DNA of 22,611 nt from Hypsibius dujardini (lineage: Eukaryota; Tardigrada; Eutardigrada; Parachela; Hypsibiidae). The position numbers were made by a program, and so were the translations under genes. Below are positions 9,109 to 19,051 of this stretch, piece by piece. The notes under the pieces were generated by a model. It worked only from the letters and a program-made list of their open reading frames with translations, was not told the origin of the DNA and did no database searches. The stretch spans positions 1-22,611 of the forward strand of contig LRSR01002012.1 in NCBI GenBank assembly GCA_001579985.1, written 5' to 3'. Within the stretch, counting starts at the first letter, position 1. The number at the start of each line of letters is the position of its first letter.

Positions 9109-11253
9109 GCCCTTAACCTTAACCTTAACCTTAAAACTAAAGAGTTGTATAATTTTAAGAAACCTATATTTGCGTAACACCTTTTTCTGGTGTATAATAT
9201 TGTATAAATAATGTCTTGGGCGTTGCTAATGTAGGTATGGGCAAAAACTGGTTAGAAGACACCATCATCGGAGAGGTGGACGCCATCATCCAACGTATAC
9301 GGGAAACCAACAAAACACCCTTCAATCCAAAAGTGCAGCTGACGAACAGCGTCTCCAATGTCATTTGCGCCTTAATTTTCGGGCAGCGGTTCTCCCTGGA
9401 CGACCCGAACTTCTCAAAGTTGACAAACCTGATCACTGAAAATATTGCCAGCGTGCCGTACGATCAGATTGTCCTCACGCTTCCCTTTCTGATGTGGTTC
9501 CCCAATCCGGTCCGGGCGCAGATCATGTCGGCAAGGAACAACCTGGCAAAACTCAATGTCTTCATGTCGGCCAGAATTAAGGAACACAAGAATGCGGATA
9601 GGCGGACCGATGTGGAGGACTATCTGCATGCTTACCAGACGGAGAAGGAGACCGGGAACAAGACTGACAAGGCTGCGCAGGCAACATTTGATGGTATTCG
9701 TATGAGGCAACAGAATGGACCAAATAATAACCAGCTAGACAGGCAGACAGACAAACAGACAGACAGTAACGCTGGAAGACAGGCAAACGGACAGACACAC
9801 AGACAGACACTCAGACAGTAACACTGGAAGACAGACAGACAGACAGACAGACAGAGACCGGCAGACAGAGAGACAAACATGTTCTATCGCTATTTAAGTT
9901 ATCACTGTTTATGTATTAGAGACGCAGCTACTGGCTTCCCTCTTCGACCTGTTCGCTGCGGGAACCGAGACGACCTCCACCACCACCCTGTGGGCGTTCG
10001 TCTTCATGGTGGAGTACCCCCATATTATGCGGAAAGTTCAGGAAGAGATCGACTCGACCGTGGGAAGGGAAAAAATGCTAACAAATTCTGATCGAGGTTG
10101 GCATCACGGTGTTTTTAATTTGCACATTATATGAAGATGTTACTAGCACTCTCAGGCAGGCTCGCAATGTTAAATAAAAACGTTCGTTCGTCTTAGCCCT
10201 CCTGCCATACACCGAAGCGGTTATCCTGGAGGTTCAGCGTTGTGCCAGCCTTGTCCCCCTCGGAGTGCCCCATCGAGCTCGCGATGAAATCACAGTGGAC
10301 GGGTACACGATTCCGAAAAATGCCATCATATTTGCCAACCTCTTCTCCATTCATCGCGATCCTCGGTGGTGGAAAAATCCTGAAAAATTCGATCCCGAAC
10401 GATTTCTTGATGAAAACAGGAAACTCACTCGACCGGACGGATTCGCGCCATTTTCGATTGGTAAGGATGGAAACTTGCGGTGGCTGACATTACTTGCATC
10501 CTTATTGCTTCAGTCGCATTATTGACGCTTGAGTTAAGTCATGCAAGTCATGCAAAAATTCGTGCTGTCGTCGTAATCTTTAATTTATTTGTAAATCTAT
10601 CTATTTTATCTAGAGGGAAAAAGAAACTCATACCAATAAAATAAAATCTCAGTCGTTTGGAAGATTTCTTTCGTTTTCTTTTTAATAATAAAGTCAACGT
10701 AGGATTATAAAAAACTTTGAAATACATTACACAAATCAGGAGTAATTAGATGGGCGTGGCTTTCGAACTGCTGTTCGTGAAATCTTATGCAGCTGATTTC
10801 TTAAATAATTTGGATGCCAATAAAAAAGACTTAAAATGATTTAACCTTTAAGCTAAACTTCAATCCTTAATCTTCGATAGATGTACACGTTTTGGATTCC
10901 CGTTTGGTTTACAGTTACAATTATTCGAATTGTGAAAACATGAATTATTACTAAAACGGGTAAAGATGTCTCAAAAGCTCAATTCAATAAAATTTGCAGA
11001 TTAGTTTTCTGCTTTAACAATTGAAGTCCTGACGTTGTGCGACGTGTGATATGCTGCCACTTTTCTGCTAGGCAAACGGGCGTGTCTGGGAGAGGCCCTC
11101 GCTAAGATGGAGCTGTTCCTCTTCATCGCTAACCTCCTGAGATGCTTCACGTTGGAGCTTCCGAAAGGCAAGACCATCTCCCATGAAGATTATATATCCA
11201 GCGTTGTCAACTCACCCAAACCATACGAACTCATTTTTGTGCCGCGTTATTAA
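8248..11253 (+). CDS. Cytochrome P450, CYP2-clan-like, complete, six exons
   Basis: Haem-thiolate monooxygenase, anchored in the ER by its N-terminus, likely acting on lipophilic endogenous or foreign compounds; the substrate is unknown. Exons: 8248-8350, 8421-8720, 9235-9693, 9920-10096, 10197-10460 and 11072-11253. All introns are GT..AG, and the joined frame is 494 residues plus stop, normal for the family. Seen in order: signal anchor at about residues 3-21; the hinge NSPPGPPAIP; C-helix W120-x3-R124; RDLGMGKNW, as in CYP2; I-helix AGTETT at 301-306; ExxR at 358-361; FDPERF at 411-416; and the haem-binding loop FSIGKRACLG at 432-441 with Cys439 as ligand. An intron splits the haem loop between FSI and the G-K-R. 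No lesion is seen, so the gene looks functional. The start is the first ATG giving the anchor. It is divergent from CLCC1. Confidence 0.95.
8912..8992. repeat. 81-bp imperfect palindrome in P450 intron 2
   Basis: CGGAAATAGTTGGCCACAAG at the left end is the inverse of CTTGTGGCAAACTATTTCCG at the right end, 19 of 20 positions matching, and weaker complementarity continues inward. It abuts a CAGA array on its right. It looks like a miniature fold-back element. Confidence 0.75.
9011..9134. repeat. (CAGA)n array followed by (CCTTAA)4 in P450 intron 2
   Basis: About 99 bp of nearly perfect CAGA repeat (9011-9109) is followed by four exact CCTTAA units at 9111-9134. The hexamer resembles, but does not equal, known animal telomere units (CCCTAA, CCTAA, GCCTAA). 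Confidence 0.92.
9737..9876. repeat. Imperfect (CAGA)n array in P450 intron 3
   Basis: The 226-bp intron (9694-9919) is mostly CAGA repeat, with a higher-order block containing GACAGTAACRCTGGAAGACA present twice about 54 bp apart. An open frame continuing from exon 3 into the array is intron read-through. Confidence 0.9.
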
Positions 11254-11456
11254 CTTCACTTTGATTCCGACAAGTCCTGAACATCTATGACACGCATTTG
11301 TGCATATGTTTGTCGCGGGGAAATCATGTTGTGTTGTCTGCAGTGCCGGGCCAGATGACCAGTGCCCGGCCCGTCTTATCTCTTTCGCGACCGTCTGACC
11401 AGTGCTGGACAGCGGTCAGCTATCTTATCTTATCTTATCTTAGCCAATTTTGATGG

Positions 11457-11511
11457 CTTCAACTTTTCCACATCCTCCCGTCTCCGACGAGTAGATGTGG
11501 AAAAGTTCAAG
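11457..11511. repeat. 55-nt hairpin downstream of the P450 gene
   Basis: CTTCAACTTTTCCACAT (11457-11473) and ATGTGGAAAAGTTCAAG (11495-11511) are inverted repeats matching at 16 of 17 positions, around a 21-nt loop. It lies about 200 bp after the P450 stop and could be in its 3' UTR. Function unknown. Confidence 0.65.
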
Positions 11512-12009
11512 CAATCAGCAGTGACTGTTCCTTTTTCTTTCTTCCTTTGTGTCCCATTAAAAGCCAAGCCACCATTTTCCTTACAAGAAACCGCTACGCG
11601 ACATGTTTAAATTTTATCTATCGACTTTTTAAGAAAAGTGTCCCATCCCTTATTTGCACCAACGATAAAACCACTGCTAGTGATTGGAGTCGGCCAACAC
11701 CTTTAATTGGAATTGGGCGGTCCTCCTTTAAGGAAGAAAATATTTCCCGTGCGTGAGGACAACGCGATTATGAATTTTTACGCACGTATGTCGCAAATTA
11801 CCAAGCTCTGTCACAGTGCTCTGTAAAAAGACCTATCAATTAAGGCGGTAGTCGTTAAGATTAAAAAGATATCTGGCATCCATAAGGACATATTAGTTTC
11901 GGACACCTTTGTTGAAATCAAAAATAGATTCTCGTTATTTGCAGGAAGGAGCTCGTTTAGCCTTCTTGCAAGCCGGTACCAAGACTCCCCATGGGAGAGC
12001 CAGGGGGTG

Positions 12010-12695
12010 GGCGAAGAGGCAAAATGCATTTTTTCAAAACTGACCCAAAAAATTTGGGCCGTCATCCCTTGATTACTTGAAACTTGTGACGGTCTGGGGG
12101 TCTAATTCCCAAGCCTCCCCAACGGATTCGGCCTTTTGTTCTCAGTCCTTTTGAAACTTGTGAGGGTCTGGGCGTCAGATTTTCAAGGGTCCTGGGATTT
12201 CAAAACATTTTCAAACACTTCAGTTTTTCTATCGAAATTGGACTATTGTCGACGGATTTGAATTGCCCATTTGCAACTACTAATAGACCCCCAAAAAATC
12301 ACAAAAGCACTGAAGCTTTTTTTTTTAATGTTTCGAAATACGAAGGGGGGGGGGTCTGAATCAGACCCGCACCCACAGAGCGCCACCAGTTTTTAAAACG
12401 ATCAGGAACAAGTGGCCGAAATTTTGGGTTAGCTCTCGAAGGGATGCATTTTGTCCCTCCTCACCCTTTGATCTTACCGTGAGGGTAAGGCCCGAGGGCG
12501 GACTGTTGGACCGGGGGGGGGGCATCAAATTTGTGATTTGTGGAGATCCAATATGCGCACCGTAGTAGTAACTGCAAATGTGAGATTAAAAATAGCCAAG
12601 AATAGCCAAAATTTGATGGAAAAGCTGAAGTGCTTGAAAATGTTTTAAAATCCCTGGTCCTTTGGAAATCAAACTCTACACCTCTAAAACTTTCA
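12010..12695. repeat. Fold-back repeat family, copy 1 (nested inverted repeats)
   Basis: The arm at about 12151-12290 is the inverse of about 12555-12690; shared blocks include CCTGGGATTTCAAAACATTT and CAAACACTTCAG. A further inverted pair lies at about 12010-12060 and 12413-12475, sharing GGCCNAAATTTT and GATGCATTTTG-like blocks. Runs of eight or nine G or C occur inside and just beyond (12344-12352, 12515-12523, 12766-12774). There is no transposase frame, so this is a non-autonomous element. Related copies lie at 16690-16905 and 20440-20658. Confidence 0.7.
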
Positions 12696-13326
12696 AGACT
12701 AGCAGGAAGAATATCCCGAATTTTTGGTTCAATTTAGAATAAAATACAGATTTCGCACCGTTTGCCCCCCCCCCGACCCTAACATGAGGGGTCCTGTTTC
12801 CGATCAATAAGCAACCAAAACGAGCCCCTGCTTGCAGAAATAGTTTCACAGAAGAAGACTTTTACGTAACAATTTCAGGGTCGAAAGCCACCAAGAGGGA
12901 TGTCCTTTTCCAATAGCTGAAAAAAAGAAGAAAGCGATACTAATACGGTACCGAACAATTCCCTAGCACAAATGAGGTTACAAAATAAATTCATCAGGGC
13001 GAGCACAGATCCTTTTTACGTCTCATTTCCCGAATGGTGTAAGGAAAAAATGTTGATTATGGCTTGGCTCAATAATGCCACCACTGCCGAGAGCTCCTAA
13101 TAGCTGTTGTTGAGCATAACCTCAGCCGATCGCAGCTAGTCTTTTTTGAAAAGTACCACACTCACTTTGTAGTGTACGGTGTCCTCGTTAACTCATTTTG
13201 CCTCGTGGGATTCTTCCTCAACGCCATCTGCTTCACTGCCATCCTGACCTATCCCCGCTCAAGCGGAAATTCAACTACCTCATCGCCAACATGGTGGTGA
13301 TTAATCTGCTGTTGAGCTCAAAAAAC

Positions 13327-13349
13327 GAAACGAGCTGCCGGCTCGTTTC
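13327..13349. repeat. Perfect 9-bp hairpin in the GPCR remnant
   Basis: GAAACGAGC (13327-13335), loop TGCCG, GCTCGTTTC (13341-13349). It lies between the TM2 and TM3 coding stretches, next to a frame-disrupting A-run and where residues appear to be missing. Confidence 0.7.
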
Positions 13350-15166
13350 TGCGACTGGACGGTCTACAGTTTCTTCGTCATCAACGCCGGGATCTGGCAC
13401 GAATGCGTGATCGCCATTGATCGGTAAGTCGGAGGATGCATGGGTTCAGTTAATAAACGATTGAGTTGAATGTCGACTGATCGTGTATCTTTCCTTCAAT
13501 TTAATTTACTATTGTCTTAGAGGGACTTAGAAGTCAACTTCCCATAACTGGTTTTCTACTATGATTGTGTCAAGGTTAAAATTGATTTTACTTCAAATTT
13601 ATAGAGATCCGAATTTCTGGGTGTCAAAAAATTGGCTTATCTCGGTACGAGCTCTTGTTTTAACTTTTTGAGAACACAACAGAGACTAAAGCGACAGGAT
13701 TAATTTGTGTCAGTTCAGAATCGACAAAACGATTGGACAAGACAAACGACAAAGCGGCAGAAACGACAAAGCAATGAAAAATGTGTTATTTATCAGCGAA
13801 ATTTGTGTTACTAATTATCAGGAAAATAATTCTGAAGCAACCAATGATTTAGATGTATTGTGACACAAAAGTTGATTTGTTTCACAAGATAATTTCAAAT
13901 TTAAACAATCGGATGTTGAACCAGGCTGTGACACTAAAATCTGTAATGAATAAAAAACTCGGTGATTTTTAGAAAATTAAACATTTTGTTAAAATCATAA
14001 AAACCATGAAAATTAAAACATTTTGACCCTCGTTTGACAAGAGCTTTTCAATGGGTACTTGTTACAATCCCTAGGTATGTAGCCATCGTGCACTCCACTC
14101 ACTATCCCCTCATCAGGGGCAAAAAAGGGTCGCCTTCACAATCATTGCCGGCTAAGTTCCTGCTGTCTTACCCAACCTCTACCCTTTAGTGGCGGCCGAT
14201 GACGAATTCATCGCTGCCCCGCCCTTTAGTAACTGCGTGTTGAATCCTCGAAATCTCGGAATCCGCCAGTTCGTCGAGATGGGCGCCATCTTGGGGGTGT
14301 ACCTGCCGAGCGTGTTGGCGGGACTGTCTTACGCGGCCATTTTCGCATTCTTCATGACCCGAAGATTTCGCGTGAGCGTGGCCCAGCCATCCCCGGCTTC
14401 AGATCAGGCGGTGCAGGCTAATATCAAGCAAGCCAGGCGCATGCGAGTTGCTATTTCTCACCTTTCTTTGGAGCTTGGTGGGAAATCTTCCACTGCCGCT
14501 AATTAGTACCTTCTACCGGGATCTGTTCCGGCAGTATCCACCGGCATACCTTTTTCCGAGAGACGCCACCCAGCTCAGTATAGTCGGCAGCACGGTAAGC
14601 GAGTCACGTAATATGCCGAATCATCCACAACAGCTTGTTTCAGAGGCGGAAAGGGGGGCACTAGGGCGAGTGCCCCTAAATAAATCGCGCCGCCCCGGGG
14701 GGGGGGGTGGTCTGTGTGATAAGGACTAGGCTGGGGGCTCGACGTTGTTAGTTAGAAATAGTAGGGGCAATGGATCAACTGCCCCCTACCTAATTATAGC
14801 GTGGTCGTTCCCGGGCACCATTTTATATTGTTTTGGAAAAAAAAAACATTGATCCTCTCACTTTCAAAATAGATCAAAATCTAACGTGCCACCAGAATGG
14901 GCATTTTTAATTTTCTGTTACTGCCTCGGGTGGGGGGGGGGCAGTTTTTGTTTTATTTCATTAAATTATTACCCTTAAATCTCTCCCTCAGAAAGTCCGT
15001 TACCCTTAATCCTACACAGCCGCGAAAGTCACATGTTCCCGCCAGAAAGTAACATCCCCTGCCTCCTCCCCGAATCGGCTTTTTTAAAGCTCTGGCGGAG
15101 ATTCGACGATTCAAGCATTACTACTGCGTTTCGGGTGTCCTGATGCTTCATTGACTACATTGTCAA

Positions 15167-15779
15167 GGGGTCATTCAACAATTACGTAAGCGCTCGATAT
15201 TAGGCGGCCTTAACCCTACCTCCCCTCTGTGAGAGCTCGTCATGATTTCTTTTTACCCCCCCCCCTGAACTTCAAACGCTTATGTCAGCGCCGTTGGACC
15301 CCCTATGCGTCAAAATCTTAAATTTCAACTTTAATAGCAAAATTTCAGGACCGATAATACTTAGTTATTAAAAAAATCATTTTCAAAATCAGAACGAAGA
15401 AAAGCGTCTAGATCGGTAATGATGGGAATGTTCGCATCTTCGCCTGAAATAGAAGATTTGCAATTCCAATGCGCTGATGCAAAAGGCATCAAGTAGATGT
15501 AGCCCCCCAAGTGACGTACCTGTTTTTCTGGTGGAGCCATCGGAACCTCTTGTCAGTACTAGTATGATGCTCAAATGAAGGGAAGAATAATGGCATGCGG
15601 GTCTATAAAATGTTATTGAAATACACGTTTTTTCAAACTCTCAGAATCAAGGAAATTTTGAGATTTAAAATTGTTGACGTAATCCAAGGACAGACCCCCA
15701 CCCCTATACGTAAGAGCTCGTCATCGATTGCTGACACGTACCCCCCCAAATTCGATGACATAATTGTTGAATGACCCCC
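15167..15779. mobile_element. Non-autonomous DNA transposon-like element with terminal inverted repeats
   Basis: GGGGTCATTCAACAATTA at 15167-15184 is perfectly inverted at 15761-15778, bounding about 613 bp. Near each end occurs AGAGCTCGTCAT (15234-15245 and 15713-15724, direct orientation) followed by a C-run. There is no transposase frame. Target-site duplications are not clear. It lies in the last intron of the GPCR remnant. The superfamily is not assigned. Confidence 0.7.
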
Positions 15780-16120
15780 AAGAATTTAAATTCTTTTCCC
15801 ATGAGCTTGACTGTGATGTCTAGACCTTGCAATTGGAGTCACCAGCAAGAAGTCAGGTTGACGGTTCCGGTTAGGTGCACGCCTGCCTCGAGATGGATGC
15901 AGGGGTCGTGTAATGACTTACGCGAAGCATCTTTCGTTTGTGGTTGAATGGCTGAATGTGATAAGGAACCAGATGTGACTAGCGATGAAGTATTACTGTT
16001 GAGAATGAGATAACAATAGGGAATTTTACGGTTAACCGAAAGGGTTTCCCAAGAGCGATGCGATGGATTCGCTGTAAGGCACAGTATTGAGGACAGGAGT
16101 CACCGAATGAGGCGAAAAAC

Positions 16121-16465
16121 TATGAGGGAGGGGTCCTGGAACGGTCACTTGACTTTTCCGTACCCTGGAGTTGTCCATCCTGGAATTAGAATTTCTAGAC
16201 AAGTTTTGACTATTACCAAGGTCCTAAATGACAGAGAATAATTGATAACCCTGTTGGAACGCGTATCAGATAGGAAAAAAAGTTGCGAGAACGTGTTTAA
16301 AAAGCGAAATACTTGGACGGTTGGAAACATTTCACCACAAAGGTCGCTGACTATGCAGTGGCCCATTTGTTTTCAATTAATTTGCGCAGAGAGCCCCTTG
16401 TCACCCGGTGGTCCATTCAAGGGTACGGAAAGTCAAGTGGCCCATTCCAGGACCCCTCCCTCATA
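16121..16465. mobile_element. MITE-like element with about 57-bp inverted ends
   Basis: The left end (16121-16177) begins TATGAGGGAGGGGTCCTGGA and its inverse is at 16409-16465, with a few mismatches and small gaps. The 230-bp centre has no meaningful coding frame. It is in the last GPCR intron. Confidence 0.72.
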
Positions 16466-16689
16466 CTCGAAGTGAGAGCCAAGTCACAACCGTTCAGAGT
16501 ATGCGTGACTACTGAGATGCCGTAAAGCGAGGTGATGGATGGGGTGACGGGACCAACCGTCACAGTTACACTAGCTAGCCTTTTTCACATAGGGGGCTAG
16601 AAGCTCGTTTATGGTCTTTACAGGTCGGAATAAGAACCCCACACGCTAGGGCCAGAGCAAAGTGATAGAATGCAATTTTTGTTCAAGCT

Positions 16690-16905
16690 TGAACTAAAAA
16701 TTGGGCTTTTTCCCTGATTATTTTGAAACTTGTGGGGGCGTGGCGGTCTGATTTCCAGTGGGCCCCCTGGAATTTCAAAAGATTTTCAATAACATCAGTT
16801 TTGCGTTCAAATTTGAGGTTTGTTGAGGTCCAATATAACCTTTCTATTGACAAATACAATGAGCGGTTCAAAACATTCCAGAACGGTCCAAATCTGATGA
16901 AAAAT
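16690..16905. repeat. Fold-back repeat family, copy 2
   Basis: Shares TTTTGAAACTTGTG, TCTGATTTCCAG and CCCTGGAATTTCAAAA with the left arms of copies 1 and 3. The right end (about 16864-16905) is a shorter inverted counterpart containing GGTCCAAATCTGATGAAAAA. It is in the last GPCR intron. Confidence 0.6.
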
Positions 16906-17223
16906 TGCCACGCCAAAAATTGCCAAGCGTGCCACAGGCCAAGGCTGGTCCACCATAGCTCACTGTTGGTGCACTGAACTATCGCTTTTTCAGTTTTTTA
17001 GTACCTTACATGTCGTAATGGCCTCGTTTTCATTCGAACAAGAGTATCAGCCTGTTATATAACAACAGATTGTGAAAACACCTTGAATATTTTACTTCAA
17101 CAGGTCATCTACGCAATGCTGAATCCGGACTATCGAGCTGGCATCCGAGCAGTGTGGTTATGTCGATTCGGGCAAGGTGGATTGCGCGGTCGCGGCAGGA
17201 ATAATCGAGTACAGCCGCCATGA

Positions 17224-19051
17224 CCGGTTGTTATTACTAAACCGGTAGCTCTCGCTAATCCGCCCGCTCGCATTAGCCCAGTGCGTAGCTTCACCCACGG
17301 TTATTCTGGGCTGCGTTTCGGTGGTGCACCTCAACGAGTCTAAGGAATATAGTATACTTCTCTCTTGTTCGCACTGTTTGCGACACCTTTTACACCTTTT
17401 ATCATCGTCACGTTGACCCCTGGCACCTGCATCATACTAACCTTACTATTATACACACACTGCATCGATAATTACCTATTTCTACGCTAGTCTCACTGGC
17501 GACAAAGTATTTAGCCTAATTGTCTAGTCATTGACCAGCTATTCACTGATTTCTGCAAGTGAAAACCCAAGTTTTTTAAATTCTCATTTTTACAAATTGA
17601 CAGCACGCTATATTTGGTTCCCTTGTGTCTGACCTTGATGCTTCATGCATGCGGGACATAACGCACCATCTATAAAACGTAAAAAGTAAGTTCGCTGTGA
17701 GAAAGCCTCGATGTGAGGAACGTGGTACGCAAGAACGTGGTTCCGTCGGTACGTGAGGATCCGACGGAAAGACCGGGCAGGAAAGTGGAGATACCGCGGC
17801 AGTCCCGGAGACAAGGAGAGTTCTCGCGCGCGATGACTCCCGCGATAACCCTGAGATTCCCACAACAATTCCAAAGACGTGATCAGTGCCGTGGGATTGA
17901 CGGTGCCGAAAATGGCGAAGGCCCTAGAAACCTTTAAAAGTATTACAACGAATGGTCTGATGGAAGAAAAGTCGGGGAAAACGAACGTGCACACCAACCA
18001 AACAGTTTAATGAAACGGGTATGACGACAGCTCCAACTGACGACTGCACAACGATAACACACAGCACATGGCCTAAAGGAAAACTACAAAAAAACCCCAA
18101 AAAACCAAAACGGGAATCTACGAAAATTGAATTTAGCAAACAGTGACAACGCGGAAAAAAACTAAACATTTTAAATACGGAAAACTACGAAAATTGAATT
18201 ACGAAAAACCAAAAAGCAAAGAAATTTAAACATGTATTTTACTGCACCCATATGTTCATACTGTATGTGTGAGTATGCACACACACATAGACGTGGAAGG
18301 ACATATTGAAGGGCAAAACCTCTTCAGGCGAAAAGGCGAGAAGGAACACACATAGTGTGGCACCGACACCCGGACACCCGGAAGAGAATGACAAACAATG
18401 GAACAAGGTGCTTATCACAAGAATAATCCAACGCTTCATTTGGAACACAAATCTTAAATTCAGGCGTAATCACGGAGCTGCTACATGGAACAATCCAAAA
18501 CATTGTCAATAAGAAGCAATTGAAGCTAGAACAGGTTTGCAAGAGGGGTAAAACGTGCCATGAAAAAGGAAAGTACTGGGTAATCGAGATAATACATACA
18601 GAACTCGTTCAATTTCGGTCATAACACTTTTATTCGCTCCCCTGGACGAATCGAGTCTGTGACGTCCGTGTTTGTTGTTGTGATTTGCCGGTCAATATTT
18701 TAAGGTCGATTCTCATGTGCCACATATTGCTCACATGTACTCGTACTGTAATTCCCATGCTGTTGTTCTCGTTCTTGTCTTGTGCGAATGATGTTTCAGT
18801 GTCAAGTGAAGAATGCGCTTGTTTAGATTGTTGTCATGTTCGAACGATAAGGATGAGTCTTGAAGCTCGGTTCGAGACTCTACTTCTCGTTTCGTTTTCT
18901 AGCTTCTCATTCAGTTTTACTTTTCATGGGCTTGCTATCTCGGCTTCTCTCAATTTGTTGTGCAAGTAATAATTCCGAAAAGGCGTACTCTTACTTATCG
19001 TATATCGTAAGGTCAACAGGACTTCCGGGTTCTCGAAGGGAGAACAGGTCG
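17224..19051. other. Intergenic region, no gene recognised
   Basis: Between the GPCR end and the 3' end of the MACPF-ApeC gene. A GC-rich patch at about 17700-17940 keeps several frames open on both strands but shows no recognisable domain. A short CACACACA stretch lies near 18278 and a direct repeat of ACGAAAATTGAATT near 18119-18200. The upper part probably includes the 3' UTR of the leftward gene above. Confidence 0.4.
18629..18634 (-). terminator. Possible poly(A) signal for the MACPF-ApeC gene
   Basis: AATAAA on the minus strand, about 420 bp after the stop codon at 19052. It is the canonical hexamer, but its use is not shown. Confidence 0.4.

Larger units (their letters stand above)
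11254..13140. other. Intergenic region with hairpins and a large fold-back element
   Basis: No gene is recognised between the P450 stop and the GPCR remnant. A possible weak poly(A) signal ATTAAA occurs at 11556-11561, so 11254 to about 11580 may be P450 3' UTR. Notable pieces are a GCCGGGC..GCCCGGC hairpin (11345-11370), four TATCT/TCTTA units near 11421-11441, a hairpin at 11457-11511 and the fold-back element at 12010-12695. Confidence 0.5.
13141..17223 (+). pseudogene. Rhodopsin-family GPCR, disrupted (TM1 to TM7 recognisable)
   Basis: A class A receptor remnant in three exons. Exon 1 (about 13141-13423) holds TM1 (VYGVLVNSFCLVGFFLNAIC), TM2 (NYLIANMVVINLLLS) and TM3 ending AIDR. Exon 2 (14075-14594) starts by completing the DRY motif (DR|YVAIVHS) and holds TM4, TM5 (LGVYLPSVLAGLSYAAIF) and TM6 (LLFLTFLWSLVGNLPLPLI). 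Exon 3 (17104-17223) holds the end of TM7 (VIYAMLNPDYRAGI) and a short tail. Lesions: one base lost near 13259; a frame change in the A-run at 13320-13325; another near 14121-14129; TAA at 14153-14155 where TM4 should have its conserved Trp; a frame change near 14445. TM2 and the first outer loop are also short. The N-terminus is unclear. The subfamily is uncertain; TM3-TM4 resemble melatonin- or Moody-type receptors. Neighbouring genes read cleanly, which argues against general sequencing error. Confidence 0.78.

Noticed and set aside
9111-9134. Interstitial telomere
   Set aside because: CCTTAA differs from known animal telomere units and only four copies are present; listed as a simple repeat.
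14150-14189. Short intron removing the TM4 stop codon of the GPCR
   Set aside because: The stretch after the TAA encodes the expected end of TM4 (VPAVLPNLYPL) in the same frame, and there is no GT donor at the stop.
17608-17997. 129-codon minus-strand frame
   Set aside because: Overlaps other open frames of similar length in the same GC-rich patch and shows no motif; composition alone can explain it.
18685-18969. 94-codon hydrophobic plus-strand frame opposite the MACPF-ApeC 3' flank
   Set aside because: Ser/Leu/Phe-rich without a recognisable family, no splice or start support, and it overlaps the likely 3' UTR of the minus-strand gene.
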